Assembly: GCA_015178975.1 (NCBI GenBank)
Contig: WHVD01000180.1
Span: 62,001 to 126,000, forward strand
From: Hysterangium stoloniferum
Lineage: Eukaryota > Basidiomycota > Agaricomycetes > Hysterangiales > Hysterangiaceae
DNA length: 64,000 nt
Direction: 5' to 3'
Shown here: in pieces, positions 1 through 13,170 of the stretch
How the letters are laid out: every line of letters begins with the position of its first letter
Position numbering within the stretch: position 1 is the stretch's first letter
Translations under genes and position numbers: made by a program
Notes under the pieces: model-generated
What the model saw: only the letters and a program-made list of their open reading frames with translations
Told to the model about the DNA's origin: nothing
Database searches by the model: none

Positions 1-288
1 TCTGAAAACCACTCCGGATCTTTGAACCATAATGGCTTATACTACGACTTCGTCACCCCATCGCTGCCATGTTCCTATGATTGAACCATAATGGCTACCC
101 TACACTATGCTGACCGCGTCGGCCCTTTGCAACCTATGTTCCTATGACAATTCAGTGGCTCTTTGAAGACACAGCTTCTCTGTCTTCCCTCTCCTCATCC
201 TGGCAGGATCCTTTAATTGCATTCTTTTGGCGACATTCGTGATATGTTCACTCCCGGCCCTCTGTGCCTCCGCTCCATTCTTTCATTG

Positions 289-394
289 GGCTCGCTCATG
301 TCCCCATCAGCATGTTTTGCGCAATGGAGCCTGTGGCCCCTGGATTCGCGTCCACCGGGGGTCCACTCACCCAAACATGGACAAAGACAAAGAT
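289..394 (+). repeat. 106-bp direct repeat, copy A
   Basis: This segment recurs almost exactly at 658-763. I noticed one difference, a CG in this copy reading TG in the other. The unit runs from GGCTCGCTCATG to AAAGACAAAGAT. No gene is recognised around it. Shorter repeats also lie upstream: GAACCATAATGGCT occurs near 23 and 85. The stretch 1-900 therefore looks like repeat-derived DNA. Confidence 0.85.
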
Positions 395-657
395 GGAACG
401 GACTAATTCCGTTAGTACGTGTTCTTTGTAATGGGAATGTTTCCCCTTTTAAGCTCCGCCATCGTGGAGTCAGCTCCCGCTGCCTTTTGTCTCTTGCCAC
501 CATCGTCTGAGTGGCCGGCCCTCAAGGATTGCCCAGGCTTTCCTTGAGTAATTTTCTTTTTCCCACCATCCCACCCTTTCCTGCTCCTTTATTGCCCTAA
601 AACTCATAGTTTAGATTGATTTTTCATGTATTTACTATTAGTTTGGCATGCTGTTGG

Positions 658-763
658 GGCTCGCTCATGTCCCCATCAGCATGTTTTGCGCAATGGAGCC
701 TGTGGCCCCTGGATTTGCGTCCACCGGGGGTCCACTCACCCAAACATGGACAAAGACAAAGAT
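658..763 (+). repeat. 106-bp direct repeat, copy B
   Basis: This is the second copy of the unit at 289-394, in the same orientation, with about 260 bp of unrelated sequence between the two. The single difference seen is a CpG-to-TpG change. Open frames across either copy carry no recognisable protein and are treated as noise. Confidence 0.85.
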
Positions 764-946
764 CATCCCATTAGCGTCAACTTAAGCTTACTTGCTCTTA
801 TGCGCCATACCGGCCCCCAGACACGCTCTCAGACCGTGTAATCATCAATTTCTAATAAAAAATTTATCCTCCTGTAATAACGAGACAAATTTCTGTTGTT
901 GTATTTACATAAAAGCATCTAAAATTAAGTTTTTATAAAAAAAGTC

Positions 947-3900
947 TTATTGTCTTGACCAAAAATGAGATGTGTAAGAATAAAATTGATTAGAATATGA
1001 CTCTGCGACATTAGTGTTGAAATAGGATGGATAGTAACTTGCAGGATTTCCGGTGCTGATGGCAGCAAGTTGAGGGGGTTGACCGGTGCTGATGGTGACA
1101 AGTTGAGGGAGTTGATTAAGCGTGTGTGGTGAGGCTGGACCATCTAACACTGGGTGAAGGGGGGCTATAGGATATGTTTGTGAATTTTGTGTTAAGAATT
1201 CGGGCTCTACACGAGGAAAAGGAAATGGCGAGTTGTGATGAGAATGCATTAAAGAGTTATTGGGAGAGTATAGATGCATATCCTGAGGGATGATGAAAGT
1301 GGGCGGGTTATAGTGCTCAGGCTCGGCTTGAAGGCGGTGGGCAGGTGGTTGTGTTGGTGTCAAAGTGTTTTGAGGATGACACGAAGATGTTGGGCTTGAA
1401 AAACAAGAGTCTGGAGTTATTGTTGAGGGATGTGATATCTGAATTTGCTGATTAAAGGTTAATGATGCTGCATTGGATGGTTTTGAAGCCTCGTCAAGCC
1501 CTGGTGTGCCAATCTTCCCTGAGCCTCTCGGAATTAACTTCCTGAGATTGTTGTGCATCTCTGTGAGTTGTTTGCTGTCCTGTCGCAGCCTTTTCACTGG
1601 TCGCTCGTGATCTTTGCCTTTGCCAGTAGAGGATTCGAGGACCGAAGCTTGAGTTTCTACATGGGTTTGCAGACTGAGCACTTCGTTATACAAAATATTA
1701 ATATCCTCGTCAATAGACTCGATTGTACGTTTTTGAACCAGCCCTAGAAAGAAGCAAATTAGTAAGGATCAATAAAAGACAAGAGAAAAAGTTCAGAAAT
1801 CTACTACTTACTGCTTCTTTGAATTGCACGTGCCGCTCTGCAAAAGTGAGTTGCCTGTTGATCTCTCATATTGATACCATATTTGCACAGAATATTGAGG
1901 CTGGCCATACATCGAGAATCAAATTGCATTCCATGCATGATTCCCGCTAACATTGTGAGTTTTATCCCATCTCGATTTATATTCCGATGCGCCTGCTCAT
2001 TACCATTGGATGTTAATGGTGATGCTTTCCATATTTCAAGTGGAATTTTGCTCAGTGGCTGGTAAATCCCTGCAAGGGCGAATCCAGATGCTGCTTCTTT
2101 ATCTTTTAGCCAGTCTAGTTATTGTAGTTTATCAGATATTAGAAAATATGCAACAACAGATGAAACTTACCTGCTGCCTTCTTTCCTCCTGAGCGGATTA
2201 ATTGTAAGGTACCTTCGAAGTCAGGTAATGGCTCTGCAGAGTAAAGGCTCATCATCGCAGCACGAATGGGAAGTGTGATGTGTCCTTTTAGATTTCCAAT
2301 CTTGCATGTGAAATGTGTGAAGCAAAGACGGTATAAATGGGCTAAGTGTTCATATGGTGACAGAGTATGCAGTGCTTTGGTATGTTCAATGGCACAGTAC
2401 CCTGTCATCCCACGACAAATTTCTTCACAGTATAACCCGAGACCTAAATAATAATTGAGTTGACTGGTTGAACATAGCTAATTTTCACAAACCTAGTGCT
2501 TGACCTCTGTGGCCATCAGCCATGACGCTATCAAAGCCCTCACCATGTATATGACGAAACTTAACCTTTGAACCTGTGTCTTCTTCTACAATGTTAAATA
2601 TACATTGAAATAAAATTTTGTGTGCTAGTGCACTCTGTGAGGTAGTAAATGCCCGAGCGACCACAATGGCTGTATTTGAGATTAGGGATGGTAATAAAAC
2701 AAAAAGTAGTCTCACACCGTGAATACTCAGGGAACCACGCTTCCACCTCGAATTCTTGCCAGTTGTGAAGCCGTTTGAAAGATGTGTCAATGGATGGCCA
2801 TTTGGTTTTGGATAGCAGTATACTCATGGCACAAAATATGCATACCACAAGCTGAAAGGTTCCCTCACCCTGGATCTCATGAGTTTCAATGCACCAGACA
2901 TAAACTTCATCTTGTGGGAGTAGCTTATGCTCATTATAAACATGTTTAGCCCTTAAATAATATTGTTGCATAAATTTTGATATGAACATATTAAAAACAC
3001 ATACCTTCAAAACTGGTGCCATGGGAATAATGTAGATATCAGAGGTTGTCAATCAGACGAGCAGCATGGTCAGCATTGGCAAGCGAAGGATGCAGATCGC
3101 CTAGTGCCGGATCTGTTATCCCTGTCCATCCCAAGACCTGACGAAGACTTGACATAAAAAAACTGTCTAATATAATTCTTCTTGGTGTTGCATCTGCAAG
3201 TTTCCAATTTAACTGATTCAATAGATTCTTCCAAATTTGAAGAATTGTGCCTGGTGTTCTTGATGGATTGGGATCAGCATGTGAATGAGGATGGTGTGAC
3301 ACATGTAAAATATATGGGCATGATTGAAGATCATATGGTTCATAGAATTCAAACCGCACAGGGCATTCTGAAGTAACTTTTAATATTCCACGGGCAAGAA
3401 TGCCATCCACATTTCTGTGCCATATGGCTTTTTTACTTTCAATTAGCAAAGACTACTATACCAATATTAATTGTTTTAGACTTATGACAAAGCTCCTTTT
3501 GGTCTCGAACAGCTGCTAAGAAATTGCAAGGAGCAAGGGGACCATAGCCATCTCGAGAGGCTGCTTCCTCATATTGTTGTATTTCTCTCTTGTTGTTACA
3601 GAGAAGTGCTTCCAAGTACCCTATGTTGAATTCATTAAGATTTCGCAACACAAGGTGTGCCCGATAGATAACCTTTCCCATATTTCTCGCACCTCCAATT
3701 TATTAGCCTATAAAAATCACACTGAAAATTAAATTAAATAAGTGACTTACTGAATCTTAGAATGATTGTTGGAATCACAAATGAAGATTAGCTGACCATT
3801 GCAGGTGGAATATTTAGAAGTGCAAGCTCGTGAGTCTCTGAGTACACTGTATAAATCCCCAGCTTTGGAATTTCTGTCATTTCAACTGGCTGAGCCACAT

Positions 3901-4660
3901 TGGTCACTATCCTCTTCATAGTCATTTGAGCTTAGATCTGATTCTAAATTGAAAAGACACCCATTTTCTTGTAGTGCACAGAAAAATGCCAATGTCTTCA
4001 GAAACACCTCCTTTGTAGCATCAAAAGGTTGTCTTGAGGCCCCGGCAGTATGTGGCTGTGTACTAATAAAAGAACATTGCTTTACAGAGCGACCTGTTTA
4101 GAAAAAAATATGAGTAATCACCAATAAAACTGTTATTGAAAAAAATATTCAGAGAAGTAAGACTTACAGTGGGTTTTTAATTGTTTGCAAGATACCGGCT
4201 CTTTGGTGTGAATATCACAAAGCAAATAGCAAGTGACATTTTCATGGGAACCATGCACATCACCTAAAGAGTATTGGATGTTTTCCTTTGGATGAATAAA
4301 ATTCTTGGGATTAATGTGAAAATGGTGTGCAACTGAATATTTAGGTTGGCTTCCAGATTCTGGATATTCGACAATGGCACCAATTGGATGCTCAATGAGT
4401 GCAGATGCATAAGACTGGCGGGTAGTCTTATTTTTAGAATGTTGCCATTTTTCCTCTGTAAATAATCTGGCTGGAGGGGGATAATAGTTTAAAAGAAGGG
4501 AAAAAGAATGACTGAGTGGATCAATGTGAAGGTTGAAAATGTGCTGCAACTGCTGAAGCTCAGGATTAACAGAGATAGAAGGAATATCAAATATTCTGGC
4601 CTCTTCAAGGATGAGCTTTGCTTTTTTCAAAGCATCTACCTGCTCAAGACTGAGAGGCAT
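947..4660 (-). CDS. Transposase-like gene of a multicopy basidiomycete family
   Basis: This is a multi-exon gene on the minus strand. It starts at 4660 (MPLSLEQVDALKK) and ends at 947. Exons visible by frame and splice sites lie near 4164-4660, 3770-4095, 3450-3700, 3060-3449, 2600-3000, 2190-2510 and 947-2100. The middle carries Cys/His pairs like the zinc-binding front end of fungal MULE/GCM-type transposases. It also has a segment reading ATPRRIILDSFF and a later LADGHRGQALGLG. A GNEQAHRNINRDG motif follows, and the C-terminus is predicted coiled coil then S/P-rich. I recall this arrangement from repeated Agaricomycete proteins; the transposase assignment is an inference. A TGA sits in frame at 3882-3884, so the copy may be dead. 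It is divergent from the gene at 5376. Confidence 0.6.
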
Positions 4661-5375
4661 GTAGTGAAAAAATCACAAAATACATATCCTCTATTGCCTG
4701 TTGAATGCTCTTTCCGAATCACTCAAACCTTGCTGCAAGTGATTTCTTTTGATTTGTGGAATACAATTAAACTTCATATATTATTTGGGATTCGTATATG
4801 TACAACCACTGAAATTCTCGACATTCAGCCCAGATTACCATAGGAGATCTAGTCTAAAAATAACAAGATAAATTGTTTTACCTATTCTACTCTGGCAATT
4901 ATAACAAGAGCGGAGAGTGTGTGTTTCATATTATAAATGTATTTAAAGTGGCTGAGGCTAAGGTGCTGAGTAAGCTGACAACGTAGTGTAACAAGTTTAT
5001 TTCACCACTTCAATGCACTGGATCCCAGAACATCAAACACATCAGTGTGCTACTGACAGGCTACCTCAATAGTAATATATTTCTGTATCAATTTATTCTC
5101 TTGGCTTTAGCTGATTAGCACCGGTAACAGATGGGTACTTCCTTTGTTCCAACACTGATGAGCGGAAAATGCAAGCGGTATGATAGTTTTGGATATCTAA
5201 TCAATAATGCACTGAGGTAAGTCAAGTGAGCACAATGGAATATAAATAACAAAAGCCCATGCACAATACCCAAGTAACACTACCCACCCAACCCCACATT
5301 CCCTTCTTCGAACCTCTGGTCTACCATACAAGCATCCAATCATTTCAACAATCCACACAATCACTCTACTATATC

Positions 5376-6481
5376 ATGGGCCCCCACAAAATTATTCTTA
5401 CAAATCACCGAAACCCTCGTCCCAGATATCCCAGGCACCAGTATGTCGCCAATGAGCAAGTACACAAGATAAAACAGTATATTCGTGAATTTGGACGGGA
5501 CCTCTTTGCAGAGTGCCTTGAACTTCAAGCACAGTCAAAGAATCTTGTTTTTTATAACCGTCCACAAGGTGAAGCTGCTGAGTTTCCCTAGTGCTTCTTA
5601 TTTATTTCATTCTTATTGTGTCTATATTGACAAAATCTTGGACAGCCCACTATCGAGAGGGCACCGCATTCACCCTAAAGGGTTGAAAAAGTACAACCGC
5701 CATCGGCAGCAAACGTTTGAGTGCTTCTGCACTATATACTCACCCAACTACCCTATTTTCGCTGATATCCGGGAACATAGGGGATGGACTATTGCTAAAT
5801 GTGACGATTGTGGCTTATGTGGTAATTCTCTACTTTTCTTTTTTTTTTCTTTTTTTGACATTCATTGTGACATTTGAAAATTTTACAGTATGTTTTGATG
5901 ATAAATATGAAGATTGTCATACTATGAGTACCGACTATCCTAGTTTTGATCCAGATGGTGGTATGTTAAATGCAACTTCCTCTTATCTCAAATTACTGAT
6001 ATATTGTGTACAGAAACACAACCAGCAATTGTTCCAACTTTTACAAGAGGTTTGGCCACCATTCGTCACCCATTACGTCGCAACCACCGGGCTAGGGAAT
6101 TCCCATCTGATTTTCGTGAAGGTTTAATATTTATTTGCATCAGAGGTTTTAAACTAATATATGTACATAGTAACCCCATCTAGAGCCCCTCCAGCACAGA
6201 TGTCTTCAAGCCCACCCTCTGTCTCACAACTCATTCCCAACCTCAGTTGCCGCAAACCATTATCATCTGCATCATCCCGACCCAACCGTTTCATGTCAGT
6301 AGATTCCATGAGCTCATCGCTAGCGGCTGTAGTCATGTCTGGGTCAAGCATGCCCTCTTCTTCCTCTTTTGAAGGTGCCATGGATGTGGAGGATTCGTGC
6401 AGGTACTTGTATTGCGATGATTGTGAAGCAGCGTACCCTGACGATGGGATCCACTATTGTCACCATCAGCGCCAACAGTAA
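5376..6481 (+). CDS. Small Cys-rich protein gene, unrecognised, four introns
   Basis: The start is MGPHKIILTN. Exons can be joined in frame with GT-AG introns: about 5590-5645, 5822-5889, 5962-6013 and 6122-6170. All joins keep the reading frame, so the gene looks intact. The product is roughly 260-300 residues. It has an N-terminal basic helical stretch, then paired cysteines (CDDCGLC, then C and H in the next exon). A Ser/Pro-rich linker follows, and the C-terminus has CDDC and HYCHH, a possible second metal site. No known family is recognised. It lies head to head with the transposase-like gene and inside transposon-rich DNA, so it may be an accessory gene of the same element. That link is inference only. 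Confidence 0.5.
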
Positions 6482-6642
6482 TTTAGCAAATAATTCTTCA
6501 TTCTTCCACAAATCATTTCTTGGCTATATTAATTAGATACATACTTTTAATGCTTGAAGGCTAATTTTCATACTTATGGCAGTTTTCGACATTGCCAGGA
6601 GATTTTCCTTCTAATTTTCATAATGCTTGTGTTCCAGCTAGA

Positions 6643-7462
6643 TGTTAGGATACACACTCAGGCCGGGTTTCCGGAGAAACCCGCGGGATATCCGGTAGGA
6701 CTTGGCTTCAGCTTATAGGCTGCGCCCTCGCTAGATCGTGTTGTCCAATTTCAGACAGGCGGACGGGAATCCCGGGGAGTCCGGGTGGGGGTTCGTGGGT
6801 CGTGAGTCGTAGGTCGTGAGTCGAGAGTCGTGAATCGAGATAGTCGAGAGAGATAGATGCGCCGGAGCCCGTGGGCTCCGACTAGTGCGAGCGGTCTGAT
6901 AAGAGTAGGGTTTTAGAGAGGAAAATGTATTAGATTACTGGGGGGAATCTAAGCTAATTTTCTGACTGGATTGTATGTACAACATCTGCCAGTTTATATA
7001 GACCGTGGAATGCATGACATACCGAATCCAGTAATAATGAGACGAAACGAGCAAAACATAAAACGGGAATAGTAAACACCAAATTGGTGTTAGGAACGGG
7101 ACGGAACGGAGCGGAGTCCGAATCGTGACAAAGCATAACCCATAACGGGAAACGGAGCGGGAGCGGAGTCCTAAATCGTGACAGGTCATTTGACTAAAAC
7201 GGGAACGGGGCTCGATTAGAGCAGTGACGGGATTCTAAGCGGGTTCCGGTGACTGATGCGTGGGACGAAGACGGACATAGACAGAGACGGGGTCCGGGGG
7301 AAGTCCGGTGACTGATATGTGTCTTAATGAGGTCGAATGTAACGAGTCTTGACGTAACGGAGTCCGGGCGGGAAATCCTATAAACAGACGATTGGTGCTT
7401 GTAGTGCGTGGGGGCGTACAAGTTAGTACCCGGAGTCCGGCGGGATTTGTCCGGTCGTAACA
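6643..7462 (+). mobile_element. Solo LTR, family A copy 1
   Basis: This 820-bp element begins TGTTAGG and ends GTAACA. It is flanked on both sides by CTAGA (6638-6642 and 7463-7467), a perfect 5-bp target duplication. The same sequence is found at 17944-18925 with a different duplication. No retrotransposon coding region is attached, so this is a solo LTR left by recombination. The interior is GC-rich with many CpG, which suggests a fairly young insertion. The LTR boundaries and duplication are seen directly. The superfamily (Ty3 or Ty1 type) cannot be told from an LTR alone. Confidence 0.9.
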
Positions 7463-7467
7463 CTAGA

Positions 7468-8150
7468 CTACACTGCTTTTAATATCATTTGTCTGAGAGT
7501 TTATTTATAATAAATAAAAGTAGCTGGGGGCTCAATGAGGCATTTGCACTTAATATGACACCGGTACGACGTAGCGAATATTGATGTGATGAGATCAGTG
7601 GCCGAGATGCCGAGTCGTAACAATTGACTGAGTCCTGCAGTGAGATTCAATGTCGGAGTTTGAAATTTTTTCGAGCCTCGACAGTCAACCTCTCCAATTC
7701 TTGAGCCAAATCACACTATATCTTTTGGTGACACTCCACTCTGATCAGCTTCTCTATTCATCCAGTGTTATAGAGCATTGTTTCTTTCCAGTTATTCTAC
7801 ACTTCTGTAAGAGTTTTGGGAATCTCTTGCTTTGGAAAGATACTATCCATTCTCTTAGATAGCCATCTCTTTTCCTTCTCTGCTGGTGGAATATCATATC
7901 AGTCAAGAAGCATCATCTGTGGACACTTTGGATCCCTGTGAATGTATACTTTGGAAGTCTTGGTTTACTGGATCACTTACACTGCTTATTAGACTTTTTG
8001 AAATTTATTCAGCCATTCCTCTTATCTGGGAACTATCTCTCTTATTTCTCTAATGGTATATTATTATAATATCTTTTGAATTAATTCTTATATACTATTT
8101 ATATAGTTTCTGTTCTATTATTTTCACAAGTTATTTGGATTTCATTCCAG
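7468..8150. other. Stretch upstream of the MULE-like element, no supported gene
   Basis: An open frame starts at 7650 but its translation resembles nothing known. The stretch may hold the 5' exons, leader or terminal repeat of the decayed element that follows. No terminal inverted repeat was identified by eye. Confidence 0.4.
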
Positions 8151-11100
8151 GCCTGATATTGTCAATATCAAAGACTGTGAACCAACAATATCTACCCCTG
8201 GAAAAGGTATGCCAAGTTTCCTTTAATCATTTCTATGTTTTACTAAATTATATATGTAGTTGCTGGACTATACCATCATGGACCTTATCCACCTAGGATG
8301 TTACCTGGTTATGGCCTGGAAGGTACAAGTTATACTCAATTATTTAATACAGAATAATTAATTCATTATTGATAGGAAATCCTTTTGGTTATTTTTTAAA
8401 TCCAAATCACATCACTCCATCTATATTCAATTCCCAAGCCCCACCTCACACTATTTCTGATGATGTTACTTCCAAGCCATCAAAGCCTAGCATTACCATT
8501 GCTACTCCCTCAGTTCCTTTACCAAAATTAGAGCAATTATCACCATCTCCCAACTTCATGTCTAAAAACCATCTCAAGGCTCCACAATCATCTATCAGAC
8601 CAATGGAGAATAAAAAAGTTCAAGACTGGGATGGATGGCCTGATGGTGAATGGTCACATCAGTTTACACATTCTGAATATGAAGCCCTCAACAAGTTATC
8701 TGTTCACTGGGCAACTGTAGTGCTAGGTGGGGATAAACATCATGATATAAATTCTCCAACTTTAGATCATGGAAAGCATACAAAACGTAAATGTTTGGGT
8801 ATCATATATTGCAAAAATCCTGACTGTGATATTATCATTTGGTCTCAGACTAGAGATACTGGTATTCAAAAACAATTAAACTGCAGTTGTGACTGTGGAT
8901 GGAATTTACAACATGTGATATGCAATGTATTGTCCACAATTATTCATTATAAGAATGGGATTATGTATCACAATGGTGGGACACACCTTCACCAACGACC
9001 TACTCATAGACTCCATCTTCTTGCCAATGAAAGATCTCAGCTCCACAAAATACTTCAGCAACATCCAAAAATGGGATCACTACAATTAGCTGTTGGTATT
9101 CCTGGATTTTCTGGTCTAGGTAAATCTATCACAGAGATATCCCCAGTTCTATTAAATGTTGATCGTGTTCGGTATGAGAAGAAAATTGTTCACAAAGGAA
9201 ATAATATTATTGGAGGGACTGCAGAATCAGGATTAGAACAGCTAGCTAAGTTTGGATCTCATCATTCTGATTTTCTACGCTATAGTGAGGTTGGACCAAC
9301 TACAATCCTTGTACTTCAAACTTCTTGGATGGAGCTACAAATAATGCTAGATGTTGTTCAGTATGATGCTGTCTATGGATTTGTCTCTGATGCTGCACAT
9401 GGTTATTGAAGAATGAGTGATTGGGTACTTATAGTATCATCTGTATATTCTCAACATCTTTATTGTTGGGTTCCAGTTCTCTTCTCAGCAGCTAATGGCA
9501 CCACTTCCAATCATTATCAAATACACTTTCTAATGCTGTTTCAAAGTATTGCCTCTCAATGTCAGAAACAGGGACACCAGTTAACTGATGAAATGTTTGC
9601 ATGTGTTGTTGATTTTAGTCAAGCTCAAGCAAATGGCTTTGTGGAGGCTTTTATTCAGTTTTGGTCAACTATGGAAGGCAATACACGAAATAATGAGGAA
9701 TTAAATAAGGCAGCAAATTCACTTTTGAAAGGATGCTATCAGCATTTTCGTACTGGCATCACTCGTCTCAAAAAGATTAGTGGTGTGGTACAGCCCCAGC
9801 TACAGGACACTTTTGAATCACATGCTCTAGGTTTGTTAGAGGCTATCAATGAAGAGGCCTTTAAAGCACATGCTGCAGCACTTATACGTGACTTTCCAGG
9901 TGTTAAAAACCAGATACAATGGTGGCAGCAGGACAGAACTTCCCGAATGCTTTTTAAGCCATTTTGAACCATGAAAGAAGATCTCTGGAAGCAACTACCA
10001 GATACTACAAATGCTGAAGAAGCCATGCATTTTAGACTTTACAGTGGGCTTGGTCGCAATTTAGGATTAATGGAAGGTCTAGAAGGATTATTTTCATTTG
10101 TGAATCTTTTAGAGATGCAGGGTATTAAGCAATCAGGGATACCAGTGGCATATGGGACTATGAAACCTTGGACTAAGAATGATGGTCGTCCACCAGATAC
10201 TGGTAAGACACTTATCCTTGGTACCAAAGGCAAGAAAAGGAAATCTGTCTTTATTCCAGGATACCAATGGAAAGAAAACTCATGTTGGTTGGATACTTCT
10301 CTTGAACTCATATGCCAGGCAGTTGATCACCATTGGCAAGTATTACGTCAAGATTTTTCACAACTGGATACCCAGTTATTACTTTCATTTTTATACCATA
10401 TTTTTGAAGAGCGTTTAATTACTGTTGGTGGGATATTCAATAGTCGAGAGAATATATTGATTTCTACCAAACGTGATCAATTACATGAACAACTCCTTCA
10501 AAAGAGGTTTATCAAAACAATTAATGAGCCTGATGTTCTTATGGTTGGTTTGAGAGGGCTATTGGAGAGTTTCATAGCCATTCTTGTGATAATGCAACAC
10601 TTCCATTTCTTGAAGCCCAAAGAATCCAACTCTGCTCTTGTAAAGCCCAACAAGAGGCCCATTATCAACTCACCAGCCTGCCAAAGACACAAACAGTTCA
10701 CTACCTTCAACTCAAACACTACCAGATAGCAAATGGCAATTTGCAATCATGGTTATACTCACAGGTTCTTCCAAGCTCAGATCATATAGAATCTTGTTGG
10801 AAAAGGTGTACAAGTGAACAGATATGCAAGAGTACACCCTCTATAATGGAAATCTGGATACACATTCCTATCATGCTTATTTTGTCCCTAGATTATGAGG
10901 GGTTGACAGAGACATGGTGTCTGCCTAAAAAGCTCAAATTATTTCAGAATTCAAGCCATCTTGAAGGTCTCCACTATAACCTTGTAGGCAAAGCTATCTA
11001 TTCACCATCTGTTCAACACTTTACATCAAGGTTCCATAATGGCAATGCTATCTATGAGCATGATGGTTTACATCATTCAGGATCCTCAGTAAAAATACAA

Positions 11101-13170
11101 AAAGTACTATATCACAATACCTTGAAGAGAAGATTCAAACAGTTTCAGGTACATCTTCATATACTAATGCTGTTATATATATATTGCAAGGTGGAATTAA
11201 AGCTCAGGAAGAGTTTCAGAAAATCCATAACAAAGTCTTGGCTAATCACCATATTCTTCTTGTAAACTATAATTCTCCAACAACACTCCCTCAAGCCACT
11301 CTAAATCCTACTATCTTTCTCTATTTCCATCAGAGAAACACTTTTGGCTTACAAATCCCAGTAGACTGGATATTCAAGATTATATTTGTATATCATCACA
11401 AGACATTCTTCATGTGCCTCTAAAGCAAATTAAAATCACCCCAAATGCACATACCACACTCAAGAGACAACACAGCAATCAATCTCATATATCAATCCAA
11501 TCTGATGAAGATGATGAGGCATCCTATCCCCAACAGAAGCATCCTCAAAGATACCTTCAAAGAGTAGAGTCTGATAGTGAAGGCCAGGTAGTCATTCATA
11601 AAACAAAGCCCAAAAGACTTCCAAAACCTGTGTCTATGTCTACCTTATCTCCAATACCTGATATTACTGGGATAAGTTCTAGTGCTTCAGTATTTCCAAT
11701 CTCATGTCGCTGTGGACACACTGGTGATGGTAATGAGGAAGCAGCTCAGAGGTTTACAAATGACTATATTCACTGTGATGAATGTCATAATTGGTCTCAT
11801 ATTGCTTGTCAACTTGAAGGAAGAGCTAGTAACCTTGGAAATAAGCCATTCATTTGTGATGAATGTGATATGGTTCAGATTCAACTGGCATTGCGACCTC
11901 AATCAGAATGGTATGTGAAATGGTTTTAACATTTGGATAACCTCTTACAGATGTGTTTTAAATAGTTCAAGAGCTCAACAGCTAAAAATCCATGCTATTC
12001 AACCTTTGCACAAGCATCTCTTGTAAGTTTCCAAGTCAAATTCACTTTCAATTGTCTTAATTCATGTTAATCACATTTAGACCTGGTTTGGGTGCCCTTG
12101 CCCAACATGGGAAGTATTATTATCCTGTGCGGCTAATTCGACTTGATCATGATTCTGATCCCAAAAGATGGCATGTGAAATGGTGGCGACACAATCACTA
12201 TCATAATATATCTCCAACAGAGTCATGGATTCCAGAACATGATGTCATTGACTCCTTGTGGAGAGACCAGAAGATCAGATGGCAAATTAGAGTAAGCTAT
12301 TTAAAGTTATTTGTAGTTATTAAAAGAACTTAAGTTTGACTTTTATAGTTAGGAAAATGGGATTTGGTATGCTCATTACCAGATGAAGATGACAAGATCT
12401 TGGATTACCTTCATTATCCATCATCTCCAATGTTTGATACTCTTCTGAAACCTCACCTTCCATTCCTTAACAAGCTGGTGAAGACACCAAAACAAGTTAG
12501 AAGAGAAGAATGTCCTGCTCTGGATTACTTGTACACTGGGAAGGCTATGTCTGAGTTGAAGGCTGAATCCACCTACCTTAAAAACCATGTCATATTGTTT
12601 TCTGGAAATCTCTCTTCAATACAAATTGCCATGATACATTATTGGCTGCATATGAACCTAGACTCTGGTGCAAGGAACAAGGATAAATGGATCCAGCGAG
12701 TACCTGCAGCCCATGTGATGACTCTTCTTATCCTGAAACAGTCTTATACCCAATTATCCCCTGATGGCCCACCTTTTGAGGATCTTCCCACACATACACA
12801 ACTATTTCAAGACCTATTGAAGCACTCATGGTATATACAGTATAGCCAGGTACCACTATTCCCTGCCATAGATGTTGACAAAGAAGCCATTGGATTACTT
12901 GAACATGAAATATTTGAGACTTCAAAAGCAGCAGGGCCTGCCAGCTTTTAACAATGGGGATTGGATGCAGGTAATCATCAGAATAAATGGAGTCCATATA
13001 CATTTATTCCCTACTCTTGGAATGAATGTGATATTCCTGAACCAGAGGAGACTGAATATCAGGTATTTCACTATCAATTTCAAAATCTGATGCTCATACT
13101 TTCATATAATATGGGTTTAGTGAATGCAGTGAACCAGACACTCAAGAATCTCACATTTATCTCTAAATAG
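8151..13170 (+). pseudogene. Decayed MULE-type transposase with GCM1-like, USP-like and PHD segments
   Basis: A long coding relic. Short 5' exons (8151-8205, 8260-8321) splice into the main frame near 8375. The domains in order are: a WRKY/GCM1-like zinc domain (about 8780-9010, Cys pairs ending in HLHQRP); an RNase-H-fold transposase (VSDAAHGY near 9390, VVDFSQAQ near 9605, LLKGCYQHFR near 9725); a ubiquitin-protease-like segment (NSCWLD box near 10280, VQHFTSRF near 11010); a PHD finger (11700-11880); and a PWWP/chromo-like stretch (12070-12300). Lesions are TGA at 9407-9409, TGA at 9965-9967, TAA at 12949-12951 and a frameshift near 10540. All flanking codons stay in the same frame across the three stops. 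The 42-nt intron near 11148-11189 is still recognisable. WRKY/GCM1 fusion to MULE transposases is established; the attached protease and PHD are read from motifs. Confidence 0.75.
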
